Positions 11,841 to 24,400 of a stretch of DNA of 64,000 nt are shown piece by piece; position 1 is the stretch's first letter; each line of letters begins with the position of its first letter. A model generated the notes under the pieces. That model was given only the letters and a program-made list of their open reading frames with translations, was not told the DNA's origin and ran no database searches. The position numbers and the translations under genes were made by a program. Origin of the DNA: Taeniopygia guttata (taxonomy: Eukaryota > Chordata > Aves > Passeriformes > Estrildidae). The stretch lies in NCBI RefSeq assembly GCF_048771995.1, contig NC_133027.1, positions 99,508,501-99,572,500 on the forward strand. Reading direction: 5' to 3'.

Positions 11841-14767
11841 CTTTGAAATGAAGACCAAATTAAACATTAACAACAAACAATAAAACAAGAAAAGAACAAC
11901 CCATGCCTTTTTGAGTGAAACCACAGCAAACCATAATGGATATGCTATCAGCTAGTAGTTATGAATAACAAAGTCTGTCGAGCCTGAACAAAATACAGTG
12001 GTATTGATGGTAGGGGTCAAGAGAATGAGTTATGAATTACGTCTCAATAACTAAAGCAAATGTACTGTGTTAAGAAATACACAAAGTTGCTTTTTTAACT
12101 CATGCTCCAGCAAACCCATGCAAAAAGTAGAGGGGTAAATTGGGTTCTCCCCATCCTCTCATTTTACCAAATTTCACAGCCCAAGCAGTGCCCTCCCCAA
12201 GCAATTTCTGTGCCACTCACTGACCCTAAAGAGGGAGAAAAAGGTCAACAACAACAACAACAAAGGTATCTTTTGTAGAATTAAAATGACAAACCTAAAA
12301 CATGATCTTCAGGTGACAGAGTTCTGTGTGTTCCCCTGACAGATTCCTTCCTAGCCTAGAAGTCTTCTGCTGCACACTTGCAGAGATGCTGCCAAAGTTG
12401 CCCAAGATGAGAAAATTGTTCCCTATCCCAGCCCCAGACTTTCAGATGCCACAACTCTATATTCCCCTACCAGGCCCCTGTAAGGAGACTGACACAGAGA
12501 CAGACTTCAGGTGAGCCTGAAAACACTCTGAGAGCACCAAGTTCAGTGCTAAGAGACAGAAGAATTTAAGGCAGTGACAGAGACAGAATGTCATTTGCAT
12601 TTCTTAAATTATTAAAACACTTGTTCAGGAAAGTGAAAATGTGGGCTCTCTGTCCTGCCTAGTCTGCTGCACTCAACCATCTTCAGGGAGTGAGGTATCA
12701 GCCCCTCTGTGCAGGAGAACCCAGCACTCAGCTGGTTTGAGCTGTGCCATTGCTCAGAAACAGCCAGCATTTCCCTGCCAGACAAAAAGATTTATTCCTT
12801 AGGGCAGTGAGATGGAAGGAGAGGTGTCCTAGATTTAACTTCTTTCTCCTAACATTGGAGAGAATACATTAAAAAATTGCCATTGCATTTTTAAAATTAA
12901 GGTGCATATGCAGAACCAAGTGATGAATTAGAAAAAAACCAAAAAACTGAGCAAGCAGAAAATAAACTCATCGCTATAAATTGATAGGGTAGGGGTACAA
13001 GGAAGAGCTCCATTGAGTAGGACAGCACTGCAATTTACAAGGTTTTGCCAACTAGAGATAAATCAAATGAGAAACAGCTCTCAAGAATTATGAAACTTGA
13101 AATAGAAGCTTTGTATACAGGATGCATACAAAAAAAAAAAAAAAAGGGTCAGTGATTTTTTTGCTGTACCCAACCTGTGTTGACATGCTTTGACTGAAAA
13201 TGCACTCACATTTAAAAGCCTTACAGTTGGAGGCCATGACTTATTATTTTTCGAGATATTTGGAAGTACTCCATATGTGAGCAGAACAATTGTATTTGCT
13301 ACACTTTTGGTTCCTAACAGCAGGTCTGAGGCATCAGGCTTACTGCTTTTGGAGCTATTTTCATTGGCAGGTCTCATCATATGAAAGGCACAGGCATTTT
13401 CCATGAAGTATTAAAAATGTCTGGGTGCTGTCCACACTACTTATGTAACACGTGAGAAAAATATGCATGTGAAGGAAAACACAAAAATATCAAAGCAGGA
13501 GAACAAAATTAAAAGACCAGCAAAATTAAGACCTTCATGTAATAGCTGTGTGCCTGAAAATAAAATAGACTATCTTGACAACTCAAGACAACCAGCAAGA
13601 CCTAATTTTCAGAAAAGTGTGTTGTTTGGGGACTTCTTTAAAGCAATAGCAAGGCATTACTAACAAGAAAAACAAATACAACAGCAACAACACTTTTCTA
13701 TTTTCAGTTTCGGTAGTACAGAGACATCTTATAGCCACTCTGTAAATTTGTGTGTGCTGGTTAGCACACACACTCTGGGTTAGCAGGAAATCTCATGAAC
13801 ATTTGAATACTCAAAAGAACATTTCTCCCACAGCCTCAAACAAAAATCAAGTGGTCTAATATCTGAAAATTACAACAGCAGGTCAAATATTTTAAAACCC
13901 TACGTGTAACTGAGAAAATAGCACAAGTGGAGAATACGTTATATTATTTATATCTAACTCCGTATTTTTTACATATGGATCAAGAGGGGGGTTTTCTCAA
14001 GTCTGTTCTTAAAAGACTTAAAACACAATCACAGTTGTGTTAAATAGGGTAGAAAGATAAATTATTGCTCTAGAATAACCCACTGATAAAAACAAAGGGT
14101 GACAGACTCAACTCATCACCAAACAGTCTCTGTTCTACAAAGATTCTGGTAAAATATTACCACAGATCTCAATTGCAACACCCTTGGTATTTAGTCAAAG
14201 TATTAGAGCCATGTTTAGGACTTCTATAAAACCTAAAACTGGTTGATATCTCTTTAAAAAAACCTCACCAAAAGAGAATCTACTGCAAACAACATGGAGA
14301 AAGGCAGTCACTTGAAATTCCCCATACTTGTATAGCCTTGTGTTAGGCCTAGTTGCACTAAGAGCCAAATTCAGTAACAGTTTATGGTCTACAAACCTCT
14401 GCCAGTTCTGTGGCAGCAACTGCAACATGGTATTTTGCATATGCAAGAAAGTTTCTGCGCAATCAACTACAACATAACCTGTAACTGCACTCTAAATATC
14501 CTCCATAGGACTATAGTATTTATTTTTACAAATAATATATTTACCAAATTGTTTTGTCCTACCCTAAATAATTTACAAACTCAAGACTAACAAAAGCATG
14601 GAAAAAAGATCCGAAGAACAGGCACCCTTCACAGAGAGAAGAGTAGAGATGAAAATTTGTTTTAGACATGCTTCTGTTCAGGGAAAAAAGTGTCATTGAC
14701 CTGTCCTCACTTTAGCTTTTATTTTTCAATTCTGGAAGTTAAAGTACATTAGCAGATATTAAGCAGA

Positions 14768-14882
14768 TACTCTCAGGCATGTGGTGCAACTCTTGGGGAT
14801 GGTCCTGTGCAGGGCCAGGAACTGAACTTGATGATCCTTGTGTGTCCTTTCCTGCTCAGCATAATCTGTGATTCTGAGACTT
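14768..14882 (+). mobile_element. CR1 LINE 3'-end fragment
   Basis: A short CR1 tail in plus orientation: GGCATGTGGTGCAACTCTTG, GTCCTGTGCAGGGCCAGGAA, then TTGATGATCCTTGTG and a final CTGTGATTCTGAG, which is the decayed (ATTCTATG)-type terminus of CR1. It is severely 5'-truncated, as most avian CR1 copies are. Confidence 0.8.
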
Positions 14883-16727
14883 GTGTGAGAAGAGCAAGAT
14901 AGGAAAAGAAAAAAAAGCAAGAAGGCAGGATCAACAAAAAAAGCTTACAGATTTCATGAAACTTTCTATAAGGAGCAAATGTACATATAGGGAGGAACCT
15001 AAAGCATGCCTATTGCTCTAACCTCCCTGCTGAAAACTACTGACTGAATAAAGCCTTCAGCCACAGAGACTGGCACAGCTCAAAACACAGCCTTAGATAA
15101 CTTATCCAGTCATTTACAAATGCCCAGTAAATGGGTAACTTCCCTCAGCATTCTTTAAAATGCAAAAAATACTTTTCTTGATTCTGACAGACTAAGTTTG
15201 AAAATATTGCCAAACTTCAAACTCAGTACATGCATAAACATTTCATTGATAAAGAGCACACAGGTAATTATGCAAACCCTAGGTTCTTTATGCTAGCTTC
15301 ATAGGATACCTCATAAAAGAGCTTTTTTTTTCTTAATTAAATCAGCGAGCATGCACTCAAGCATCCTTACCATAATAAATCAATTTGTGTGTGCATTGAA
15401 TGGAAGCAAATTCAAGATATAAACACACCATAGAACTGATTTCACGTAAGGCATTATTATAAGCAGTATGAAAAGTGCTTTTAAAAGCACTGTAAGAAGC
15501 ACTTTGACAGTGCTCCTTTAAAAATAGATTTAAAGGGAGGTTGATACCTTCTTCCAATCCATAGATAGATCTGAGCGCCACTGTAGCAAAGAGCACAGAA
15601 CTGATTTTTACTTCAGATGTACCACTAAGATTAAATTGATCCTTGCTCATTGTACCATATAAAAATCAACAGAGAAGCTAAAGAACATGGAAAAACCAAG
15701 GGAATCTGCAGAGGAAAAGGTCACAGATACATGTAGTTTGAGAAAGAACGAGAAGCCTTCTCCCCAAATACCTACATGCACTCTTCCACAACCCCACTCT
15801 ATTGTCATGAAAAGCTCCTTATGATTTTAAGAGACAGGAATAAGCCAAAGGCAGTATATGTTGAGAAGAAATAACAGTTACTACAGCCACAGAGTGCTGC
15901 TTACATGGGCTGCTAGAACAGAAACCTACAAAGACAAACCTGATATTCCTACCAGTAACTTTGACATTTCCTGCTTTGGAGTATATTGAAACAGAAGTTG
16001 GTCCTTTTGAACAGGACCGGCAAATTTAGAAACCAAAAGCACACAGAAAGTGCGATATTGATGTTCCCGAGGCCTCCCACTGTGACCCAGCTGCAGCCAG
16101 GTGCCCCTTCCAACCCGGCTGCCACCACCACTGACTCAGTGTCACCTCTCTGCCCTCTCAGGGATAGCTGTCCATAGGCAGCTCCTGACATCCATCTGCA
16201 CAGAACCAAACACTCACGTCAGGCCTGTAAATTTCACGTCCTGTAACAATCACAACCAATGAAACAGACAAGAATTTTTAAGCCCTTATGCTTACACTCA
16301 TCTGCAGAGGAATCCTTTCCAACGTCACACTGCTCTGAAAGGCTCTGTCACTGTGTGGAAGGCTGCAGCTGAAGAGCTGCTGTTTACCACAGCACAGGTG
16401 TCACTACTTGCTCCTTCTTCCTCCTCACCTTGCTCCAGGCACAGCCCCTCAGCAAAATGCAGTTTTCACTGCCAGGTAAGCGGGGTCTCACCCCAGCTCC
16501 CTGCCAAAGGCAGTCTTGGGGGGGCAAAGAGCAAAGAGCAGGAATGAGGTGGCAGCAACGACAACCAACCCCAGCGGCAGCAGAGATGCAAGGTGTCAAA
16601 CTATGGCCTGAAAATCAAAAGGTGCCCTCAGGTGGTGGAGGTGCCAGTGGGATGCTGGTCCTCCTGTCCTCCTTCCTTAACACAGGCCATGGACACTTTT
16701 GGGGATCTACTGAAGGCACGCTTTAGA

Positions 16728-17010
16728 ATCATGAAATCATAGAACAAGCTAAGCTGGAAGGGACCCATCAGGACCATAGAGTCCAACTCCTGGCCCTGCA
16801 CAGGACACTGCAAGAGTCACACCATGTGCCTGAGGGCATTGTCCAAACACTTGGACTCTGTCAGGCTGTCAGGCTCGCCTGGCACCACTTCCCTGGGGAG
16901 CTGTTCCAGTGCCCAGCCACCCTCTGGGCGAAAAACCCTTTTGTAACATCCAACCCAAACCTCCTCTGCACAACTTCAGGCCATTCCCTTAAGTCCCGTC
17001 ACGAGACTAA
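16728..17010 (-). mobile_element. CR1 LINE 3'-end fragment, minus orientation
   Basis: On the plus strand this starts AATCATGAAATCATAGAA and runs through CTGGAAGGGACCCATCAGGA, GAGTCCAACTCCTGGCCCTG and later GGGGAGCTGTTCCAGTGCCC. That is the reverse complement of a CR1 3' end. It lies immediately left of the TA microsatellite and about 100 bp left of the CpG island, so it marks the left limit of the shared promoter. Confidence 0.85.
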
Positions 17011-17029
17011 AGGGATCAGTGCCTGCCTC

Positions 17030-17030
<1 letters not shown>

Positions 17031-17060
<30 letters not shown>
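17031..17060. repeat. TA dinucleotide microsatellite
   Basis: A run of about twelve TA units followed by TGTATATAT lies between the reversed CR1 copy and the CpG island. It is likely length-polymorphic. Confidence 0.9.
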
Positions 17061-17062
<2 letters not shown>

Positions 17063-17260
17063 TCTTATTATTATCATATTTTCCAGGGAGACTGCTGCAA
17101 GCCCCTTTACATGACCCCCCACAGTATTGCTCGCAATGCTCCCGTGAGGGGCGCGGGCAGCGCGGGTCCCGCCGGCCGGGGGAACAGGCGGAGACCCCGC
17201 GCTGCCCCGGCGGCGCCGGCCCCGCCATGCCGGCCCCTCCCGCCCGCGGGCTCCCCCTAC

Positions 17261-17359
17261 CTGTCCGAGCAGCCGCCACCGGGCTCGGGCCGCCGCCGCT
17301 CCGCTCGCCCCGCACCTGCCCGCGGCGGGGCGGCGCGGGGAGCCGGCAGTCTCGGCCAT
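17261..17359 (-). CDS. CAMKMT: CAMKMT coding exon 1, calmodulin-lysine N-methyltransferase start
   Basis: The first coding exon holds exactly 33 codons, from the ATG at 17,359 to CAG followed by the donor GTAGGG. The protein starts MAETAGSPRRPAAG and ends ARARWRLLGQ; human CAMKMT has AARWKLLRQ at the same junction, followed by the exon-2 start VLKQKHL. The N-terminus is rich in Ala, Gly and Arg because it lies in the CpG island; human has a similarly low-complexity but different sequence. The gene is transcribed leftwards, head-to-head with PREPL. The 5' UTR should extend rightwards into the island; its transcription start was not determined. Together the three CAMKMT exons here encode about 110 residues of a protein of about 320. 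Confidence 0.88.
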
Positions 17360-17493
17360 GCGGCGGCGGGAGCGCCGGGAGCTGGCGCGGCGGGAGAGAG
17401 GGAGGGAGCGCTGTCTCGGGCGGCGGGGACGCGGCGCTGAGCATCCAGCGGCTGCGGGACCGGCCGGGCTAGGGATGGAGCGGGAGGAGGGGC

Positions 17494-17520
17494 GCGGCCA
17501 TCTTTGCTAAGGGCAGCGCC
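17494..17520. promoter_or_regulatory. YY1-like motif block, copy 1
   Basis: The plus strand reads GCGGCCATCTTTGC; the reverse complement is AAAGATGGCCGC, one base from the YY1 core AAGATGGCGGC. It is followed by GGGCAGCGCC. It lies about 135 bp upstream of the CAMKMT ATG, so it may mark that gene's initiation region. Confidence 0.5.
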
Positions 17521-17746
17521 GAGCGACGCTCGGTGACTGAGGAAGCGCGGTGTTCTTCAGGCCCGGCACGGCGTGCCTGGGCCTCAAGACAAGTCGCCCT
17601 TGGCCACCGCGCCTGGGGACGGGACTGGGTGTGGCACGGCGGCCACCCAGGAAAGCCGCGCCAGGGAGCGTGCCCGCCCCGCTGTGGGTCCGCGTCCCGG
17701 CGCTGACATCAGCGGCGCTCGGGCGGCGCGGCTGCTGAAGCGCCCT

Positions 17747-17773
17747 GCCGCCATCTTAGTTACGGGCAGCGCC
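17747..17773. promoter_or_regulatory. YY1 motif block, copy 2
   Basis: The plus strand reads GCCGCCATCTTAG, whose reverse complement contains the complete YY1 core AAGATGGCGGC. GGGCAGCGCC follows at the same spacing as in copy 1. The position fits a start region for PREPL transcription rightwards. Binding is inferred from the motif only. Confidence 0.6.
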
Positions 17774-18390
17774 CCCGGAGCGCTGCCGCCCGCCCGGAGC
17801 TGGTCCCGGGCGCGCCGGCCCGGAGGGAGCGGGAGCGGGAGGAGCGGCGGCAGCGCCGCGGGTACGGCGAGTCCTTGGCGGGCCGTGGGCGGGCGGGCGG
17901 ACGGACGGACAGCGGCGGCGGGGAGCGGGGCCGCGCCGGGTCCGGCCGCACTCGTGGGGCCCGTCCCCTGCAGTGCTCCTGCGAACGGGGTCCAGCTCCT
18001 GCTGCCCAGGGAGCCTCGGGAGACAGCCTGGGTTTGGTGTTCGATGCTGGGGAACTGAGGCGGGGACGACTCCTCCAGACTTTCCCGGTGTTCTGGCCTT
18101 CAGCGTTTGGACGTGCGCTGTTGCAGCTCCCCTTCTCCTCAGTTTCACTGGAGTTAAACTTTTGGCCGCCCGGAATGTTCAGGTTAAAATGTGGCTGCCA
18201 CTTGTTAACAAACAAAGTGTTACTTATTTTCTTCTCGTTTGATTTACATAGTGAATCGGTCCCATTCCTTTGAAAGAGGAAGTTTACACTATGTCTGTTT
18301 CTTCTGTGTGTATGTATATTTACGCCTGCAGTTTACGTTCTGTATATTTCACACGCACAGTGTGAATGATCGGCAGTTTGGGATTTTCAG

Positions 18391-18414
18391 AAACTCCAGG
18401 CTGGCTGTCACGAA
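18391..18414 (+). other. PREPL: PREPL 5' UTR segment of the first coding exon
   Basis: GGGATTTTCAG at 18,380-18,390 is a plausible acceptor, placing 24 untranslated bases before the ATG at 18,415; a second acceptor-like CTCCAG follows ten bases later. This implies a non-coding exon 1 in the CpG island. A second in-frame ATG (codon 5) is an alternative start. Confidence 0.45.
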
Positions 18415-21400
18415 ATGAAGGTTAGCATGTGCTGCGCTGGACTGCGGAATCTTCTCCAAGGGCTGACCTTCAGTGCCAAGTACTACTCAAAGCATAACCC
18501 TCCTCAAAGAGTGTGTCCTTACAGTAAAATTGGACCAAAAAAGTGCCACATCCTGGGCTGTTCAAAAAGTACATGCACCCACAGGACCGCACCACCTGGA
18601 AGCATTCTGCCATGCAGATTCTTTTCCTGCAAGGTATGCTGTTAAATATAGATTTAATACCAGCAACCACCTTGGCACATCTGCTAAGGGATCTTAACAG
18701 ATACTTTTCACATGTTGAAGAAACATATTTTTCCCAGAGAATTTGAAGCAGAGAAATAAAGTCCAGGATATCAGTTACGTTCAAGGGCATGTGCCATTGT
18801 TCAGCTTTCCTGTGCTGTTTTGACATAAAGATGCATTTTGGTTGATTTTCCCGCTATTGTAATTTTGAAAAAATTGGTATCTTCCAGACTTAGGTAAAGT
18901 GTCAGGAGAAAACTGCAGGGAGAGATCAGCTAGTGTAGTCACTCACTCGCTGTAGAACTTCTCTAAGAGCCTTCACAATTTCTTTGCCTTGTGCCAGGTG
19001 ACAGGAAGGATTGGTCTGAACCAGTGACAGACACTCAGCTCTCAGCAATCATGTGCTTTATTTTCCTAGGCAGTTTGGTAACTGGAGCAGATGGTTTCCC
19101 TTCAGTCTATTTGAAACATTCACATTTTGGTTCTCATGTGTTTCTGAAGACAAACTAGGAACAAACCAACATTCCTTAATGGAATGCAAGGACAGGATAT
19201 AAATCACAGGCTGCTTTTTAAGCTTAGACACATTCAAATCATACACTGAATGTTATAAAATGCTACTTTGTGTGATCTGTGCAGTATTATGTAGTGAAAT
19301 ATAAGTTGTGAAGCTTACTACTTGATCAAGTGGGATTTCACAGCATGCAAGAGGAAGTAGGATTTGGTTATAGCAGTTTTAACACACTTTAAACATTTTT
19401 TACACTAGAAGACAGCTTTGTTGGCAGTGAGGTAGCAGTAATCTCACATTTCATGGAAAACTAGATCCTTTAACTTATTCCTGATAAAATTGTTGCAGAA
19501 CCCATATCAGTTCACTTTATTCTGCACCTTATGAACATTTATATCAACACTTCTGAAGAGGTGGAGCAAGAACCTGAATGAGCTGCTAGGACTCCAAGGT
19601 ACAGGGACAGAGGTGTGGGCACTGTTGTCTGGGAAAGGAAATGAGAAATCACTCTAAAGACAGCACATTATGAAAGAAAGCTGTGAAGAAGGAAAAATAA
19701 TAGAATTCCATAAAAGGTAAAACCTAGTTCTAGAACAGGAACAAACATACTTACTAATAATCAATTAAGAGCATGCATCCATAATACCCTAAATTTTGAA
19801 GAGAAGACCTCAATGTGTCAAGTAAAGCACATTTGACAGTGCCTCCCAAAAGACCAGAAAGAGTTAAAATAAAACAGATACCAGCTGCAGTTTTTGTTTT
19901 TATTGGCATGTACTTTTGTAATAACACAAAGGTGGTTTTGGGCCTGTGGCTCAGGGGATATCACCTCAATGTGTTCAGATTGCTATGCAGTGTGCTGGCT
20001 TGTAGCCATTTTTGTCTTTCCTTACTTAGCAGGAAGGAACAAAAGTCCCTTCCAAAAGGAAGCAAAATACATCCATAGTAACTTCAGACCTTTTTCACAA
20101 GAACCTTCTGAAATCAGAGCAAAAAAACTGGAATAACATTTCACCAACATACAAAGCAATGACAAAAAGAATCAAAGAAAAACTGGAAGAATTACACAAC
20201 ATGTATACACTCAATTCAAGAAGCCCAAGGGTAAGTGGCAAACAATAAAAACATTTCCCATTACTGATTACAAATAAAAGACAGTGAAGTTGTTCTTGCT
20301 ATAAAATGCTGGTTTACTAAATTTTTTTTACAGTAGAAGTGTTGAATATTTTAATAATTGTGCATAGTAACAGTTTGTGTTTAGAACAGCTTATACTTGT
20401 TATGACAGTGAATTTACCTTAACTTCTCCATTGGCAAAAGCAAGTAAAGGTAAAATAATCATCTGACTTTTGGATAAAGATTACAAAACATTGTAAGTTG
20501 CAAGAGCAGTTGCAGGTGATCTTAGCCTTCTGTGAAATTTAGAACAGATAGAGGTAGCTTAAGTACCCTAACTGAAAAAACCTTTCTGATGTGTGCAGTT
20601 CCTTCTTCAGTACAGAATATATGTTCTGCCATTTGTTACATTTCTGCACAGGAAAATTACTGTATATAGGGATTCAAAGGAAATAGTATGCTGAACTTGA
20701 AATATTTTTGTTTGTATTGAACAGATGAGGTTTGGAGAGAATGTGTACTTCGAAGAGAATGGCTGCATATTTCTTGCAAAGGCAGATGATGGTAAGGGAT
20801 TTCCCTTCCTAATATGGTAAGATTCTTTAAAAAGGTATACATGTATCACTTAGTGTTCTTTTCTTGCATTAATGCTTAACTTGTCTGTTTCTTAACTGAA
20901 AATGCTTTTATACAATTCTGTACTAGAGTAATAATTTTAGAATCCTGAATCTGAAAAAGTGAGGTAAATAGAGAATAGTATATATTGATACTAAGGCAAG
21001 TTGCTGGAGAGGAAAGAGAGAAGACGCTTGCAGAGCCCTAAGTTAACATTTTGAAGAAAGGAAAAGAATATCCATGCTTTTCATTTCTGAGGGCGTTGAA
21101 AGAATTTCTACTTTTATTTATTAAAAACTGAACTTTAGCTGTCTGAGCTTTAAAATTCAATATGGTTAGTGGAAGCCAATATCTACACTTTTGGAATATT
21201 TTTACTACAGGCCTTTTTTCCTTGGAACTGTAATTTTTTGTTTATTTTTATGAAGTGCATTTACAAATATCTTGCAAGACAGGTATTTGTTGTTGATAAA
21301 TTCCAGTAGAATGTTTGTGAATATTGGAGACAGATTTTAAATACTGACATTAGGAATCACCATTCATTTTGACAGTGTCTAAATTACAGGAGTTTTTGCT

Positions 21401-24400
21401 ATCTCTTTTTCCTATGTAATAGGTGAAGGAAATGCTAAGATTTTATTCAGTGTTGAAGATCTTGGCTTTTCTGATGCCTTTATTCAACGGATCAGAATTT
21501 CACCAGATCAGAGATACATGGCCATCAGCTTAAAAAGTGAAAATTCTGAAGAGGCAACCTGCATTGTTATGAAACTTGGTAATCTTCCTGTTGTGGAAAA
21601 AGTAATTCCAAGTGCATTTAGCTTTGGTAAGTCATTTATAAATATCCTGTGGATCACACAAGCTTTCAACACAACTTTTTTTTTCATTTAAAGACAATAT
21701 TTATTTTTTTCAAGTTAAGGCACATTTAATCCTTATAGATGTTGAATTTTTTCTTATGGTTTCTTTAATGCTGCACCATTACAGGCTGTCAGATATGGAT
21801 GAACAGGACTGCTTCCTTGGATACAACTTTTCCTTCATTGTAAAAGCATGTATGCACATTACAACAGTCATAATTTTTCCATTGAATCCAACATGCTATG
21901 TTCAAAATATAGTTTGATGTGACTGTCATATAAAGATCTTTTTGAGGGATGTTCTACTTGGTAAACCCTTGCAGCTACAACTGAAGTCGCTGGTAGCTGT
22001 AGACAATTAGCTTTGCTTGAAAAGTGTGGCAGTACTATCTACTAGTGATAGTAGTATTGGCTGGAATTTCAACTGGAATCCAGAATGTGGGTCACACTTC
22101 AGAGCCCAGTGAAGTCAGCCAGGCCTTGAATCAATTCTTTCATATTTCAGAATAGATTACAGAGCTTTACATTGCTGTTAAAAGAAGCAGAGGTAAATGG
22201 AAGTGAATTTTATTGTCTGTGAAAGAATATAGCAAAAAGAGTATAACAGTATATATACAGTGTTCCACATCTTGTACTTTGGATTATATTGCTAGATGTC
22301 ATCAAGTATATCTAGTGCAGTAAGCAATTTGCCTGGGCAGAGCAAAAAGAAAAAAAAACCTCTATGTAAAATGTTCTATTTCCTTGCTGAAAAAATGAGG
22401 AGTAGCAAAACTTTAGTGTTGTGTTTCCCCACTGAAGATTATAACACCTGTTGAAAAATAAACATGGATATTTGCCAATGACATTTTACAACATCCTTGA
22501 TTTGAACATCTATCTAGGTTGATCCAGAAGAATCAGTACAGTTAAGAGACCAACATCCTGTTGCTTAAATAGGTGTGACAGATAATAAGAGTACAAAAGA
22601 TGACTGTCAGAATGGTAAATTCTGTAAAGGTAAGTCAGGTGTGAGTGAGTACAGCAGTAGTGTCAGGAAGCACAGGGGTGCCTCAATCATGAGCAAAAGA
22701 ATTAGGTCTTGGAACCACTTGCAAAGTTTATGGGCTTGTATTGAGTGCTATAAAATAGCAGGGAGACAGACAAAAGTTCCTGAAACTTTACACCTTGATT
22801 TTGCTATAGGCTAGGCTATAGAAAAACTTGGATTTTCCCTCTAAAGGCTTGTCTTCATAGTGAATCCTCAGCCACTTGAGCACTTTGGAGCCACACTGCT
22901 GTTCAGAAAGCAAAGTGTGTTATTACAAACTCCTCAGAGTTTGTACTGAAAATCAGTATTTATGCATAAGACACATACAGCAGCTTTTAAAAGCACATGT
23001 GTTAAACATCATTCTGTTGGCTGTAGGAGCAGCAGAGATGGCAGGAATGTGGCTGGATCAGTCATAATAATTTCAGAATAACAAGGTTCCTGTATTTATA
23101 CCTTTCTATGTTGGTGAACACATACACAAGCAGAGAAAACTGGAGAATTTTTATCTCAGCAGTACCCATGGGGCACATGCATCATCTCTTTTCTCTAAAT
23201 GGTTTGTGTGCAGTCACATGCAGCAGTGCAGAGCTTATGATGTCTTTATTATCTTGCTGACTCCGTGTATTTTTCTCTGCTGTTTTAAACAGCCACATCT
23301 CCTATTTTCCTGTTACCTCCAGAACCCACACAGGGTCAACAGCTTCCTATTACTGGGCCCTGGAACATTGACCTCTGCTTTTTTTTTTTTTGGTTGTTTT
23401 TTTGCTTTTTTCCCCCAATGCATTATGAGATTCTCGTTCTCGGGTATTCAGAGAAAACATGGGAAAACCTTTTGGCTCTTACCTCAGTCCCCACAGGATG
23501 CAAAAGTGTTGTCCTCAGTTCCATGCCATCTGCGACCCACCTTTTTCAGCACTGGGTCCAGTGTCCGTGGAAGTCCCATCTTCTCTCAGTAATATCAGAA
23601 ATATCATCTGCTCTCTGAATTTGATACACATTTGTCTTTTTTTCCAGAATGGGCTGCAAATGATGTTCTGTATTACACAACTCAGAAGAACCTTAAATGC
23701 CAGAATGTATTCATGACTACTTTCACTTACCAGAAACATACTAAGTTAGTTTATACAGAACAAGATGCAAGGTAATACATATCTAAAATATAACAAGTCC
23801 TTTACATATTTCAGAGTATTTTATATGTAAAATATAAGTGGTTTGGAAAAAAAGGTGTTCCATATCATATTTCAAATAGTAAACTGCATTGTTGTGTTCT
23901 GCTGTCAGTAGTCCCTTATACAGCCTCAGAATGTGCTCTGTTCTCCTTTTGATATGTGATCAACAGAGATTTGACTTTCCTCTCTTACCTCATGAGTTCA
24001 GCTGAGTTTATAAATGTCAAGGTCACTCTCAGGTCAGGGTGTCCTTTAATGAATGTTTGACAGTTTCATACAGGGTAAATCAGACCGTGGATTTCATTTT
24101 GTTTTCCCTGCTATTGATGTCTGATACATCTTTAAAAAAAAAATACATAAGTTCAGGCTAATCCTTGCTCTGGGTAATGGATGAGCAAAATCATTACAAC
24201 ATTCCAAGAGACAGAACTATTGTTGACTGAATACCCTCTCAATAACCTTTCTTTAAGCAGTGGTTTAGGAAGACAAGAAGGCTCTTTGCTAAATTGAGCT
24301 CAGAACTAGCTTTTCAGCCTTGTAGCACATGGCATATTTATACAGCATTGCATAAATATTTGTGATTATTCTTAATTCAAGTTACATATTCAGTAAAGAA

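Larger units (their letters stand above)
11841..17260 (-). other. CAMKMT intron 1
   Basis: About 5.4 kb of intron between coding exons 1 and 2. It contains a CR1 3' end at about 14,768-14,882, a reversed CR1 piece at about 16,728-17,010 and a TA microsatellite at 17,031-17,060. An A17 run lies near 13,129-13,145. No other gene was recognised. Confidence 0.6.
17130..18020. promoter_or_regulatory. CpG-island bidirectional promoter of CAMKMT and PREPL
   Basis: This roughly 900-bp block is far richer in G, C and CpG than everything around it. CAMKMT starts leftwards within it (ATG at 17,359) and the first PREPL coding exon follows rightwards at 18,415. Human CAMKMT and PREPL are arranged head-to-head in the same way. 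The block contains GC boxes, two YY1-type motifs near 17,494 and 17,747, and an imperfect palindrome GCTGACATCAGC at 17,702. No TATA box is evident, which fits broad housekeeping initiation. A possible non-coding PREPL exon 1 may end near 17,861, where GCCGCGG precedes GTACGG. Most open frames in the island are GC artefacts. Confidence 0.85.

Noticed and set aside
16826-18273. Many long overlapping open frames on both strands (up to 204 codons) in the CpG island
   Set aside because: They are lengthened by GC richness and low stop frequency, and overlap each other in several frames. Only the 33-codon CAMKMT exon has splice and similarity support.
20088-20230. PREPL exon 2 beginning at the acceptor TTCAG ending at 20,087
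   Set aside because: It would leave the exon out of phase with the preceding 219-nt coding exon and cause an early stop. The acceptor at 20,029 has a better pyrimidine tract and keeps the frame.
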